64,000 bases of DNA. Origin: UBA1952 sp965246785 (GTDB lineage Bacteria > Bacteroidota > Bacteroidia > Chitinophagales > Chitinophagaceae). The position numbers were made by a program, and so were the translations under genes. The stretch covers positions 186,001-250,000 of the forward strand of contig CBDFFM010000005.1 of the NCBI GenBank assembly GCA_965246785.1, in the 5' to 3' direction. Below are positions 41,201-50,678 of the stretch, piece by piece (the first letter of the stretch is position 1; each line of letters opens with the position of its first letter). A model generated the notes under the pieces. It worked only from the letters and a program-made list of their open reading frames with translations, was not told where the DNA came from and ran no database searches.

Positions 41201-42211
41201 CTAAACCTTTGCCGTCACAAATGACGGCGTTTGCTCCGGAATCTCGTGCAGATCGGGCAGCGCCGCCGATTCATGCGCATTGATCTTGTCCAGCTCCAGG
41301 ATGGTGTATGGCCGTCCCTCCTGCCGCTCAAACATCGGGATGAATTTTTCGGCATATGCCATTTCCCCGTACGTGTAGGATGTTCGCTGCAGCACCGTGT
41401 TAGAAAAATGATCGTCAAAAGCCTTAACGTTTACGATCAGCTCAATGCGGGCGTCCAGGAAATCCTGTTCCGAATAGCCGTACATCGGGCTTTCTTCGTC
41501 CAGCGGGTGTACCAGGGTCCAGCTCAGTGCCAGAGAGTTGATCTTGCTGATATCCAGCTTAATGGGGAAGAAGCGGGTCACCCGCTTGCCGCCTTCGTCA
41601 ATGTGCAGCGCAGCCGTGAGCTGGGCCTCGCCATCTGTAAGGTGATTGTTCTTGTAAGTGGCAAGGCGAAGCATGATGGCCCGGCCACCTTTGAAGGGCG
41701 CTACCAGAAAATTGCGGCTGAAAATGATATATGCCCGTGGCCGGGCAAAGCGGCCATAGAAGATACCTGTCACAAGCGCAAAAACGAGAATGCCGATCAG
41801 CGACTCCACAGAGGCGATGGCATTGGTGGTGAGGTCCATGGGCGCTACCCGGCCATAGCCCACAGTGGTCAGCGATTGTGCCGAAAAGAAGAAAGCCTCC
41901 AAAAATTTATGGTACTCAGAGCGAGCGCCGTCCGTGCCGGTAAGGTGATCTACGCCGGCGAAGTAATACAGAAAGGCAAAAAACAGATTAATGCTTGTAT
42001 AGAAGCTAAATACAACCAGCAAAAACTTGATCCGCGGCATCCGCAGCAGGCTGTGGTAAATGGAAATCCGCTCGTAAAATGGTATGCCCGTCTTGCGCAG
42101 GCGCGTAGAGCCATCCCGCTCTACGAGGCGCGAGCCCTCAATGGCGCTGTTTGCGCTGAAGCCGCTGTTTTCTATCGTGCGCAGGCTGCGTGGATGGGTT
42201 GCTTTAGCCAT
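41201..42211 (-). CDS. Inward-rectifier-type potassium channel (KirBac)
   Basis: 336 residues. An amphipathic slide helix (FYERISIYHSLLRMPRIKFL) leads into TM1, the pore helix and the selectivity filter TVGYGR, then TM2 (VESLIGILVFALVTGIFYGR). The C-terminal half is the cytoplasmic Kir immunoglobulin-like domain (RAYIIFSRNFLVAPFKGGRA, then LVHPLDEESPMYGYSEQDFL). Tetrameric K+ channel of the inner membrane. Its first eight bases overlap the end of the flippase gene, tying it to the envelope operon. Confidence 0.95.
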   Translation of the reverse strand: MAKATHPRSLRTIENSGFSANSAIEGSRLVERDGSTRLRKTGIPFYERISIYHSLLRMPRIKFLLVVFSFYTSINLFFAFLYYFAGVDHLTGTDGARSEYHKFLEAFFFSAQSLTTVGYGRVAPMDLTTNAIASVESLIGILVFALVTGIFYGRFARPRAYIIFSRNFLVAPFKGGRAIMLRLATYKNNHLTDGEAQLTAALHIDEGGKRVTRFFPIKLDISKINSLALSWTLVHPLDEESPMYGYSEQDFLDARIELIVNVKAFDDHFSNTVLQRTSYTYGEMAYAEKFIPMFERQEGRPYTILELDKINAHESAALPDLHEIPEQTPSFVTAKV

Positions 42212-43604
42212 GAGACTTCTTTGTAAAAACCACCGGCAGCAGTGCGGCGGCTATGATGCCCACCGTGCCGGCGAATCCCAAAAGTAGCGTTTGCCGCTCC
42301 CCGCAGCTTCGTGAAAGGCCCTCGTGCATGCCAATAGCTGCAAAGCCAAAAACAATAAGCATTACGCTCCAGCTTTTCCACGGTACCAGCTGCGCAACGG
42401 AACAAGCCAGCGAGCGGGATGTATGAAAGAGATAAAACCAGGCCTGGATGTACGAGCTTATCATAAACGCGAAGGCTACACCGGTGAGCCCCCTCCAGAG
42501 ATAGAGCGGATAAGACAGCCCAAGCGCAATGCCCAAGTCCAGCAGGGCGCCCCAGTTAATGACTTTTACCCGGTTCAGATGCTGGAGGATGGAGGTGTAG
42601 TTGTACGCGCGGAGCGGCAGGGCGAGCACAGACACGGCGAACAGGGGAACAGACGGCAGGTATTTTTCCGTCAGCACCGTCACGATCAATTCCTGCCGGA
42701 AAAAGAACAGAAAAAAGAACACGGGAAAGACTACGCGTCCCAGGAGTGCGCCGGAGACATTGAGCAGCGCTACCCGGGCCTGCGTCGTTTTTTCGCCGCT
42801 TGCCATCTGCTGGAGCAGCCCGTTGCCGACCGCGCTCAGGAGCGTCGCCATAAAAGGGACATCCTGCGTACCGTTCTGATAGATGGCATAGAGCGCCGAG
42901 GGTACTATTAGCGAGATAATCACTTTGTCAATCCAGCGGAATGCAACCTGGGAGACGTCATAAATGCCGAGCTGCAGCCATTGCCTGCGGATGCCGGTGG
43001 TTATTTCAGAGCTTATAATGGCGCTCCGGTGCCTTTTGTAGCTTAGCGCCGCGCTCACAGCAAGCACGGCAACCCTCAGGCAACCCAATAAAGCAATCAG
43101 CCAGAACATAACGTTCATCGCGTAAAAGCCGTTCAGAAAGAAATAGTGCAGTGTGCAAAAGCCGATCGCGTAGAGCAGGCTGCCTGCCAGCGCTGTACCA
43201 AAGCGCCCATGAATGATAAAATAGGTCTCCAGCAGCAGGATGACCACCTGTACGCCAAACAGAGCGCCCCCTACCCAGGCCACGGCAACGCCGAGGTAAA
43301 GAAATATGCCCACCAGCATTACCGCGAGCAACAGTACCCATAACGTAAACGTCAGGACGTGCTTTATCCGGAGTCTGCGCAGCCAGCCATCCACCGACAA
43401 GGCAGTATGCGTGAGCATAAGGGGCGGCAGGCCTGCCGCGGCAATAGCAACAAATACCGCCATATAGACCCAGACCTGCAGATAGACGCCATTTAAATGG
43501 GGACTAAGCCGGCGGGAGCAAACAATGCCCGCCGCCGCTGCGGCAGCCAGTGGAAAGAAGCGTATGGCGAAGATGGCCGCGCTACGCGACAGCAGCTTGC
43601 GCCT
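42204..43604 (-). CDS. Polysaccharide flippase (Wzx/MATE-like, MOP superfamily)
   Basis: 466 residues from the ATG at 43604; a second in-frame ATG at 43628 would add eight residues. About 12-14 hydrophobic helices, starting SRSAAIFAIRFFPLAAAAAA. Basic loops between helices and a C-terminal helix pair support the MOP flippase class that moves lipid-linked sugars across the inner membrane. No polymerase or glycosyltransferase is adjacent, so the substrate is unclear. The start overlaps the acyltransferase gene, and the end overlaps the Kir channel gene. Confidence 0.82.
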   Translation of the reverse strand, partial: RRKLLSRSAAIFAIRFFPLAAAAAAGIVCSRRLSPHLNGVYLQVWVYMAVFVAIAAAGLPPLMLTHTALSVDGWLRRLRIKHVLTFTLWVLLLAVMLVGIFLYLGVAVAWVGGALFGVQVVILLLETYFIIHGRFGTALAGSLLYAIGFCTLHYFFLNGFYAMNVMFWLIALLGCLRVAVLAVSAALSYKRHRSAIISSEITTGIRRQWLQLGIYDVSQVAFRWIDKVIISLIVPSALYAIYQNGTQDVPFMATLLSAVGNGLLQQMASGEKTTQARVALLNVSGALLGRVVFPVFFFLFFFRQELIVTVLTEKYLPSVPLFAVSVLALPLRAYNYTSILQHLNRVKVINWGALLDLGIALGLSYPLYLWRGLTGVAFAFMISSYIQAWFYLFHTSRSLACSVAQLVPWKSWSVMLIVFGFAAIGMHEGLSRSCGERQTLLLGFAGTVGIIAAALLPVVFTKKSHG

Positions 43605-44133
43605 CATAGCGGAGCCGGGCTCGTTCATCGCAGGCTTCTTTTTGGAGTGAGCGGATAATACGCGCGGGATTGCCTGCCAGAATGCAATAGCCACCCTCAA
43701 AGGATTTGGTCACCACTGCTCCTGCGCCTACAATCGTGAAATCGCCAAGCTGCACGCCGGGCAGCACAACGGCACCCATTCCCAGCCAGCAAAAGCGCCC
43801 GATGTGGATAGGCCGCGCCGGAAGCATGGATTCATTGTCCAGGGCGTCATGGTTGCCGGAGATAAGGCCAACGTTGGGGCCGAGGTTACTGAAGTCTCCG
43901 ACATAGATTCCGTTAGAGGCATTGATATACACGCCGGGAGAATCTCCCGGGAAGGCGCCGATGCCCTTGCTCAAACCCTGCGGGTGGTGAATAGTTGCTG
44001 TGTGGTGCAGCGCCCACTTTGCCCTGGCATTGTGGCGCAGCACTTTTCTAAAAAGGAAATCCAGGGCGTAAAAGCTCCAGCTCATCTCCTGCCGGAGACC
44101 GAGGATGCGTTTGAATTTTGAGCCTTTGCTCAT
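43582..44133 (-). CDS. Hexapeptide-repeat O-acetyltransferase
   Basis: 183 residues of left-handed beta-helix type. The first ~55 residues are a cap (SWSFYALDFLFRKVLRHNAR). Hexapeptide turns follow (GVYINASNGIYVGDFSNLGP), with the catalytic histidine probably in ISGNHD and the typical ending VVLPGVQLGDFTIVGAGAVV and GNPARIIR. It likely acetylates a sugar in the same pathway as the flippase. The ATGA overlap with yfhO implies translational coupling. Confidence 0.9.
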   Translation of the reverse strand: MSKGSKFKRILGLRQEMSWSFYALDFLFRKVLRHNARAKWALHHTATIHHPQGLSKGIGAFPGDSPGVYINASNGIYVGDFSNLGPNVGLISGNHDALDNESMLPARPIHIGRFCWLGMGAVVLPGVQLGDFTIVGAGAVVTKSFEGGYCILAGNPARIIRSLQKEACDERARLRYEAQAAVA

Positions 44134-46634
44134 GCTTTCCTTGTTCCGGCACTTAACAAGTCCTCTGTAGAGTTGTCAAGTGCCTTTCCGCGAACGGCAA
44201 AGATGATTGCGCCGATCAGCAAGGCATACAGCAGGAATGAGGAGATGCCTGCAATCGTATTGCCCGTATAGAACTTTTGCGGATGGAAAACAAAGTCAAT
44301 CTTATGCGTCCCGGCCGGCAGGCGGAGCGCACGGAGCACATAGTTGGCGCGGATGATCGGCGTCTCCTTGCCATCCACATAAGCCTTCCAGCCCTGAGGA
44401 TACCAGATGTCAGAGAACACGGCGAGGCCCTCGCGGGAATTGACGGAGGTGTAGTGGATGTCGTTCAGCCCATACTTCGCCAGCTTCACACTTGCACCGG
44501 AATCCAGGCCAGGCTGCAGTCCCTGAAGCTGAGTGGCGAATGTATTGCGCACCACGGCCGTCTGGCGTGGATTAAAATCGCCGGGAGCGGCGAGCACTGT
44601 GTCGCCAAGCTTAGCTGCTTTCAGGGCGAGGATTTCTTCATCAGCAGTCGCCACCTGCTTTATGCCGGATACGAACCAGGCGTTGCCGCAGGCTGCGGGG
44701 TTTGGTATCACCTGAGCGCTGCCCTGCTGTCCGCCCGGCACAATGAAGAAGCGGGTATTCAGCATGTTCAGCACCTGCGCATTGAACTGCCCGTTCATGT
44801 GCACGTCTATCAAATCCTGATAGATTTCCATTTTGGCCGGGCTGTAGCCACCGACTGCCTTGTGGAAGTAAGCCTGCGTCGCATCGTTATACACGTCTTT
44901 TGTCACGTCCAAAACGCGATAGTAGGGATCCCCCTGACCCATCGCCAGAACCTGCTGGTCGGCCGGGCGTGGATTAAAATTGTCTGCGTATTGCTCGGGA
45001 TCAACGTAGTTTTTCTCGCTCAGGTAGCGCAGGGAAGTCGGGATTAGGTCAATGGCGATAACGAGGCCCAGGCCGGCCATCAGGTAAGTCGGCCTGATCT
45101 TTCCTTTCAGGTAAGCCCAGAGCATGCCGGCGGCGAGCGCTATGTAAAGCGCGCTGAGGAGCCCGCTGTTACGGGCCATTGCCGCGCGGTCTTCTTTCAG
45201 GAAAGATAGAATCTGCGCATACTGCGCATCCTTTACCTTGTCGGTAAAGTCAAAGAACATGGAGCCACCGAGCCCAAGCAGAAGTGCGAGGCCCCCGGTA
45301 ATGCCGGCCGCCAGCTTTACATGTCCCCACAAAGCCTTCTTGCCTTCCTCTGTCTGGTAATTATTCAATGCATCCTGCACGCCCCAGATCGCTACAACCG
45401 GGAACAGCAGCTGCGGAATCACCAGCACCATGCTCGGCGTCCGGAAAACGTTCATCTTAGGCACATGGTCAAAAATCCAGTAGTTGAATCCGGCGAAGTG
45501 CTTTCCCCAGCTCATCATAATGGCCAGCGCGCACACGGCAGCGATCCACCACTTATGCGGCGAGCGTATGACCAGGAGACCAAGCACAAACAGGAAACAG
45601 ATCACCGCGCCGAAATAAACCGGTCCCGACAGGAAAGGCTGGGGCCCCCAATAGGTGGGAAGCTGCTCAGCCTGCCCGCCGATCGCCTCGTAGGTGGCGG
45701 GTGCGTGGCTCGCGTCCTCACCGCTTCCGCCTCCGTACAGGTAAGGCACCAGGATGCAAAAAGTTTCTCCGATACCGTTGCTCCAGCGGAAGGCATATTC
45801 TTTATCCAGTCCGCCGGACTTCTTCGTTTCTCCCGGCCGGCGGTTAACGGTCAGCTCGCTTTTGCCGCCGCGCATCGTTGCGTTGGCGTACTCCAGCGAG
45901 GTGAGAAAGGGCGGCAGCGAAGGCCCCGCGCCAATCGCGAGCACGGCTACCGTAATGCCTGAGGCAATGAAGAACCGGCCAAGCTGCTTATCGCGCAGCG
46001 CAATAATAAAAAGACCTATGGCCAGCCCGGCCAGAATGATAAGCATGTACACAACAATCTGGAAGTGCTGCATGGAGAACATCAGCGCGAAGGTGATGCC
46101 CGCCAGCGCCGCGCCGGGAAGCCACTTGCCGCGGTAGAGCAGCATGATTCCGGCGATAACCCCCGGCATATATGCCAGCGACAGCATCTTGGTATCATGC
46201 CCGGCAGTGATGATGATCGGGTTGTAAGTGGAGAATGCATAAGCAACGGCCCCAATGCCGGCCAGCCAGCGGTTAACGCCGATTACCCGCATCAGCAGGA
46301 AAAAGCAAACCATGGCAATGAAGAAGAAATAGCCAGGCTTCGGAAATATAGTCTCCAGCGCATTCTGAATCTTGTAAACGTAATTGTTCGTTGCGCCAAG
46401 AAAGAAGGTGTAGGTCGGCATCCCGCCAAACATGCTGTTCGTCCACAGTACCGCCTGCCCGGTCTTCTCATATTCCTGCTTAGCCTCATGGCTCATGCCC
46501 TTCCAGGAGATATTATCACCCTGGCTCAGCTCTTTTCCGCTTAGCGCGGGATAGGCATACAGCCATGCGATGACTGCAAAGGTGGCAATGAGAATGAGAT
46601 GCGGAACGTACTTTTTGAAATTGAAATCGGCCAT
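44130..46634 (-). CDS. YfhO-family large membrane protein
   Basis: 834 residues. About 13 transmembrane helices in the first ~530 residues (HLILIATFAVIAWLYAYPAL, and the loop SQGDNISWKG with an acidic residue after TM1). A large extracytoplasmic domain is followed by one last helix. Ends VDFVFHPQKFYTGNTIAGIS. In Firmicutes YfhO glycosylates lipoteichoic acid; in Bacteroidota the family has the GT-C-like plan but no proven substrate. As first gene of the operon with acyltransferase, flippase and Kir channel, it probably works on an envelope glycopolymer. Promoter box 20 bases upstream. Confidence 0.92.
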   Translation of the reverse strand: MADFNFKKYVPHLILIATFAVIAWLYAYPALSGKELSQGDNISWKGMSHEAKQEYEKTGQAVLWTNSMFGGMPTYTFFLGATNNYVYKIQNALETIFPKPGYFFFIAMVCFFLLMRVIGVNRWLAGIGAVAYAFSTYNPIIITAGHDTKMLSLAYMPGVIAGIMLLYRGKWLPGAALAGITFALMFSMQHFQIVVYMLIILAGLAIGLFIIALRDKQLGRFFIASGITVAVLAIGAGPSLPPFLTSLEYANATMRGGKSELTVNRRPGETKKSGGLDKEYAFRWSNGIGETFCILVPYLYGGGSGEDASHAPATYEAIGGQAEQLPTYWGPQPFLSGPVYFGAVICFLFVLGLLVIRSPHKWWIAAVCALAIMMSWGKHFAGFNYWIFDHVPKMNVFRTPSMVLVIPQLLFPVVAIWGVQDALNNYQTEEGKKALWGHVKLAAGITGGLALLLGLGGSMFFDFTDKVKDAQYAQILSFLKEDRAAMARNSGLLSALYIALAAGMLWAYLKGKIRPTYLMAGLGLVIAIDLIPTSLRYLSEKNYVDPEQYADNFNPRPADQQVLAMGQGDPYYRVLDVTKDVYNDATQAYFHKAVGGYSPAKMEIYQDLIDVHMNGQFNAQVLNMLNTRFFIVPGGQQGSAQVIPNPAACGNAWFVSGIKQVATADEEILALKAAKLGDTVLAAPGDFNPRQTAVVRNTFATQLQGLQPGLDSGASVKLAKYGLNDIHYTSVNSREGLAVFSDIWYPQGWKAYVDGKETPIIRANYVLRALRLPAGTHKIDFVFHPQKFYTGNTIAGISSFLLYALLIGAIIFAVRGKALDNSTEDLLSAGTRKA

Positions 46635-46653
46635 AAACGGATTTGAACGAGGG

Positions 46654-46661
46654 CAAAAATA
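46654..46661 (-). promoter_or_regulatory. -7 box of the yfhO operon (TATTTTTG)
   Basis: Perfect TAnnTTTG on the minus strand, 19 bases before the ATG. Confidence 0.65.
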
Positions 46662-46733
46662 ACCTTCAACGCGTAGCAGGGCGATTTATTTGACATACAG
46701 GCTTAAGCATAAAGGCAACAGCACTTGCCGGCC

Positions 46734-46741
46734 TATCTTTA
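46734..46741 (+). promoter_or_regulatory. -7 box of the lipoprotein gene (TATCTTTA)
   Basis: One mismatch from consensus, four bases before the ATG at 46746. Confidence 0.5.
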
Positions 46742-46745
46742 TTTC

Positions 46746-47147
46746 ATGAACTCTATTCTTAAGAAGCATACAGTGTTCTTAGCTACGCTCATCTTCTGTT
46801 GCGGGCTTGCTTCGTGTAAGAAAAAATGTGGCTGCGAAGGTGCAAACAGCTTTCCGGTACATTTTGACTTGCAGGAAACCTACGAGCATGCGATGGTGCG
46901 TATCGAAGTGGATGGACGCGAAGTCTATCACGATACCGCAACCACTAACCATGCTTTAGGCCTGGCCCTGCGCACTACTGATACGTTGGCTTGCGGAAGT
47001 CATGACTTAAAAGTGGTTGTCAGCAACCGGGATTCCGGTGCAACGTCTTTCAGCGTCAAAAGCGAAGTTTTTATCGGCGTCAGTCACGATTTCCAGAAAG
47101 GCAACGTTTCCTTTGATGTAAGCGAGGACGCGTTTAACTACGAATAA
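46746..47147 (+). CDS. Small lipoprotein of unknown function
   Basis: 133 residues from the ATG at 46746, which begins a signal peptide (ILKKHTVFLATLIFCCGLAS) with lipobox LASC; the cysteine at about residue 24 would be lipidated. The basic KKKC after the cysteine suits retention in the periplasm or outer-membrane export. The mature part is beta-rich (MVRIEVDGREVYHDTATTNH) with no family I recognise. Convergent with the SGNH-like gene, with a palindrome between. Confidence 0.8.
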   Translation: MNSILKKHTVFLATLIFCCGLASCKKKCGCEGANSFPVHFDLQETYEHAMVRIEVDGREVYHDTATTNHALGLALRTTDTLACGSHDLKVVVSNRDSGATSFSVKSEVFIGVSHDFQKGNVSFDVSEDAFNYE

Positions 47148-47154
47148 AGGCAGG

Positions 47155-47172
47155 GACTTGGCAGCCAAGTCC
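47155..47172. repeat. AAGTC/GACTT palindrome between convergent genes
   Basis: GGACTTGGCAGCCAAGTCC, a near-perfect inverted repeat without loop. Confidence 0.65.
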
Positions 47173-47185
47173 ATCATCACTGCTT

Positions 47186-48142
47186 TCAATTCCGCCACAC
47201 TATTTTGCGTAACGTATCCGCCATCAGGCTGGTAAACAAGCGTGCGCCCCGGTCGTTGAGGTGCACATCATCATTAAAGAGCGCCGGGTGCATAAGGAAG
47301 CGCGGGTCGCGGCTCCAGTCAAGGAAGAGTGCGCCGTGATGCGCCGCCAGCTCGGGCAGAGCCAGATAGCTTTCATTGCCGGGAATTCTGAGCGGATAAT
47401 AAAACGGCGAAATCACTACACATACCCTCGTACCGTGCGCGGCGGCGGAGTCAAGCATAGATGTGTAGCGCTGTGCAAGCGTCGGGTCCACGCCGGTCAG
47501 CTTATCCATATCCATCCATCGTGTTGGCCTGAAGGTCGCTGAATCTATCTCGGCATATAGCGGCTCATAGCCCCGGTCTGTAACATGGGCCAGATGTGTA
47601 TAAGTATTCTGGAAAATGGCCCCGATCAGCGAATTATACGGGTAAATTTTTGAGACCGCAGCCTTATATACTTCCGGCTTCCCCGCATAAGCCACGGCCT
47701 GCCACAGCTCAGGATGCCGGTTCGCGTAGGGAATTAGCCGGGTAGAAATTCGCTGAATCTCCGCCTCCTTGCCTACCGCGCTCAGCTCGGTCGGCAGCAC
47801 TTCCACGATGATGAGCTTTGGCGAGTAGCGTTTATAGACCAGCGGCACCAGTGCCGTCGTGTAGGAAATGCCCATCTCATCGCGGCCGCAGTTGAAAACG
47901 CTCGCGCCAAGCAGGCTGTCCATCAGCCGGCTGTTGTAGTGGTGGGAGGCCCGTGACGAGCCGAAGATGAGCACATCCTCGCGCGTGCTGTCAAGGGTGT
48001 ATCTGGTTACGATCTCGTCGCCGCGCTCCTGCCGGTAAAACATGCGCTCCAGGCCGGCACCTATCAGGCGGTCTGCCAGTACAAGGATGGCCAGCAAAAT
48101 CAGGCTTCGGGTAAGCAGGCGTATGACGGGATGCTTCTGCAC
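47186..48142 (-). CDS. SGNH-hydrolase-like partner of MBOAT
   Basis: 318 residues from a GTG. One N-terminal membrane anchor (LLTRSLILLAILVLADRLIG), then a periplasmic domain. Block I-like FGSSRASHHYNS and the late DDVHLNDRGARLF (an Asp-x-x-His block) fit SGNH/GDSL-type acyl transferases such as AlgX/AlgJ-like proteins. The gene starts three bases after the MBOAT stop, as is common for O-acetylation modules. It probably passes acetyl groups to an exported polysaccharide. The substrate is unknown. Confidence 0.8.
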   Translation of the reverse strand: MQKHPVIRLLTRSLILLAILVLADRLIGAGLERMFYRQERGDEIVTRYTLDSTREDVLIFGSSRASHHYNSRLMDSLLGASVFNCGRDEMGISYTTALVPLVYKRYSPKLIIVEVLPTELSAVGKEAEIQRISTRLIPYANRHPELWQAVAYAGKPEVYKAAVSKIYPYNSLIGAIFQNTYTHLAHVTDRGYEPLYAEIDSATFRPTRWMDMDKLTGVDPTLAQRYTSMLDSAAAHGTRVCVVISPFYYPLRIPGNESYLALPELAAHHGALFLDWSRDPRFLMHPALFNDDVHLNDRGARLFTSLMADTLRKIVWRN

Positions 48143-48145
48143 GGC

Positions 48146-49564
48146 CTAAAACTGAAAGTAAATGAATTGTCCGCCGTTAAACACACCGATCAGCAGCATC
48201 GCCAGCAGCTGCAGGGCATAGCCAGCCATCCGCACGGCAGGCCGCGGGCTCCAGATCATACTCCACTTTTCCGCCAGGAACTCCTGATTGATTTCCGCCA
48301 GGATCAGGAAGATGATCAGCGCCACGGCATAGACAAAGCCGGCGGCGAAGCCTACGAAAAAGGTGCCGGGCTTAAGCGTGAAGATGTTTTGAATAATGGT
48401 AAAGGCAGTGCCCACAGAATCAGCCCGGAAGAAAATCCAGGCAAAAGCCGCAAGGCAAAAGGTGAGCAGATAAGATGGCAAGGCAGCCAATCCTCTTTTG
48501 GTCGTTTCCTTCTTTTTGAAAACGAATCGCTGAAGCAGGTGCTCCGCCACAAGGTAGATGCCGTGCAGCGCCCCCCAGATCACAAATGTCCAGCTTGCGC
48601 CGTGCCAGAGCCCGCTCACCATGAAGACGATGAGCAGATTGGCCAGGTGGCGCGGTAGCGAAACCCGGCTGCCGCCCAGCGGGATGTACAGATAATCCCG
48701 GAACCAGGTAGAGAGCGAGATATGCCAGCGGCTCCAGAAGTCTTTTATGGATGCTGAGAGATATGGCCGCCGGAAATTCTCCATCAGGTCAATGCCTAAC
48801 ACTTTGGCCGCGCCGAGCGCGATGCCGGAGTAGCCGGAAAAATCGCAATAGATCTGGAAGGCAAAGAAGATAGTGGCTACGATGCAGGTGATGCCGCTGT
48901 GGTGGGTAGCATTGTTGTAAACTGCGTCCACATAAATAGACAACCGGTCGGCGATCACTACCTTTTTAAATAAGCCCCAGAGCATCAGCCGCAGGCCTGC
49001 CACAATGCGGTCGTACTTAAAATCCACCTTGCGGTAAAACTGATGCAGCACATTCTGCGGCCGTTCAATGGGCCCTGCTACCAGCTGCGGGTAAAACATG
49101 ACATACAGCGCATAGATGCCGAAGTGCCGTTCCGCCTTCTGATGGCCCCGATAGACTTCTATCGTGTAGCTCATGGCCTGAAAAGTGTGAAACGACAAGC
49201 CGATTGGCAGGAGTATGCGCAGCGCAGGCACCGGATTGCGCCAGCCGCCAAGGCCCAGCAGGGCCGTCAGGTTTTCATTAAGGAAGTTGTAGTATTTGAA
49301 GAAGGCGAGGAAGCCGATGTTTACAATCAGGCTTGCCAGCAGCAGCGGCTTTCGTCGCTCCCGGTTATCCTCAATCAGCCTGCCCGCCCAATAGTCCACC
49401 ACGATAGTGAAGGCAAGAATCAGAATGTAAACCGGAACGAATACCGCGTAGAAATAGCAGGATATAAGCAGCAGGAAAGCCCAGCGCCATCTATGCGGCA
49501 GCAGAAAGTAAATCGTCGTCGTCAGGATAAAGAAGAAGACGAAATGGAGTGAGTTGAACAGCAT
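48146..49564 (-). CDS. MBOAT-family O-acyltransferase (AlgI-like)
   Basis: 472 residues from the ATG at 49564 (MLFNSLHFVFFF), favoured by the promoter box 13 bases upstream. Multi-pass membrane protein. MBOAT signatures: FWSRWHISLSTWFRDYLYIP and the catalytic histidine in GLWHGASWTFVIWGALHG. AlgI relatives move acyl groups from the cytoplasm to a periplasmic transferase that O-acetylates polysaccharide. Paired with the SGNH-like gene immediately downstream. Confidence 0.93.
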   Translation of the reverse strand: MLFNSLHFVFFFILTTTIYFLLPHRWRWAFLLLISCYFYAVFVPVYILILAFTIVVDYWAGRLIEDNRERRKPLLLASLIVNIGFLAFFKYYNFLNENLTALLGLGGWRNPVPALRILLPIGLSFHTFQAMSYTIEVYRGHQKAERHFGIYALYVMFYPQLVAGPIERPQNVLHQFYRKVDFKYDRIVAGLRLMLWGLFKKVVIADRLSIYVDAVYNNATHHSGITCIVATIFFAFQIYCDFSGYSGIALGAAKVLGIDLMENFRRPYLSASIKDFWSRWHISLSTWFRDYLYIPLGGSRVSLPRHLANLLIVFMVSGLWHGASWTFVIWGALHGIYLVAEHLLQRFVFKKKETTKRGLAALPSYLLTFCLAAFAWIFFRADSVGTAFTIIQNIFTLKPGTFFVGFAAGFVYAVALIIFLILAEINQEFLAEKWSMIWSPRPAVRMAGYALQLLAMLLIGVFNGGQFIYFQF

Positions 49565-49576
49565 CGGCGCGGGCAG

Positions 49577-49584
49577 CAAATATA
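49577..49584 (-). promoter_or_regulatory. -7 box of the MBOAT operon (TATATTTG)
   Basis: Perfect TAnnTTTG on the minus strand, 12 bases before the ATG. Confidence 0.65.
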
Positions 49585-49629
49585 ATTGCAGCCAGACAGC
49601 CTCAGACCTTATGCTTCCTGCTGCGCCGG

Positions 49630-50574
49630 CTAAAACCGGTAAATCGCCGCCAAGCCATAAAAGCCGCCCGGCTGGTACGTTGGCATTATCATGGCATCTT
49701 CCCGCACCTTCTTTGAGCCGAAAATGACATGCTTGATCACCGGATACAGGTAGTAGGAAAAACGCGTGGAGGCCATTCCGACGCCCGCACCCGCCACCAC
49801 ATCGCTCAGCCAGTGCTTATTATGAGCCATGCGTAGATAAGCCACGCTGGTAGCCACCGCATAGCCGGCCGCCGTCACCGTCCAATGCACCCTGCCTTTA
49901 TATTCCTGATGCAGAAACTCGGCACTTACAAACGCTTCCGCCGTATGCCCGGAGGGAAAGGAGTGGTTGTCGGATGAGTCGGGCCGGGTCTCTATCCCTA
50001 CCTGCTTCAGGCCAAATACAAAGCCGTTGGCTATAAGGTTGCTCATGCCATATATGACGGAACGGTCAATTAAATTGTTGCGTCCCTTCAGGCCGAAGAT
50101 GTTCATGCCATAAACGGCCACGGCGGGCGCAAAGAGCAGGTAATCTTCTATGTACGGCCTGTCGTGCTTCTTGCCATCCCAGATCACCTCTCTTGTCTCC
50201 TTATTAAACACCCGCAACCCGCCATTATTCAGCGTCACGCAGCCGTAGGCAAATAATGCGCCCGGGATGATCAGCGTCTTCAGACGCACCGGCACCTGCA
50301 CAATCGGGGCCTTGAGCTGAGCCTTTACGGAGTCGTGCACCACATCCGCCACCTGCTCCAGTATCGTTGAATCCTTTTTGACTGTGTCCGTGCTTAGCAG
50401 CGGCGCCTGCGAAATATTCCCGACAGGCGTATCTACCGTGATTGTTGGCTCCTGCCTCGCCGGCTGCACTGCCGCTTTCTGCGATTTTCCTTTCTGTGGC
50501 CGGCGGCGGTTTTGCGCACTGGCGTCCAGCGTCAGGAGGGAAAACATGAACACTAAGGCAAACCAGCTATGCAT
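49630..50574 (-). CDS. Exported PAP2-family phosphatase
   Basis: 314 residues. A signal peptide (about 1-20), then a proline/basic linker of ~80 residues, then hydrophobic segments with the three PAP2 motifs: KQVGIETRP (KX6RP), SFPSGHT, and RMAHNKHWLSDVVAG (histidine and aspartate). Such enzymes dephosphorylate lipid phosphates (undecaprenyl-PP, phosphatidic acid) on the outer face. The long linker is unusual compared with PgpB-type proteins. Next to the MBOAT operon but with its own gap. Confidence 0.92.
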   Translation of the reverse strand: MHSWFALVFMFSLLTLDASAQNRRRPQKGKSQKAAVQPARQEPTITVDTPVGNISQAPLLSTDTVKKDSTILEQVADVVHDSVKAQLKAPIVQVPVRLKTLIIPGALFAYGCVTLNNGGLRVFNKETREVIWDGKKHDRPYIEDYLLFAPAVAVYGMNIFGLKGRNNLIDRSVIYGMSNLIANGFVFGLKQVGIETRPDSSDNHSFPSGHTAEAFVSAEFLHQEYKGRVHWTVTAAGYAVATSVAYLRMAHNKHWLSDVVAGAGVGMASTRFSYYLYPVIKHVIFGSKKVREDAMIMPTYQPGGFYGLAAIYRF

Positions 50575-50678
50575 GATATAATGATAAATTAACCTGGAGA
50601 TAAGCTCCTGCCGTCAACGCATAAAATTTCAGGCCATTGCCACTATTCGCACGGCACGTTTTTTCTCACCCGCCCGCT

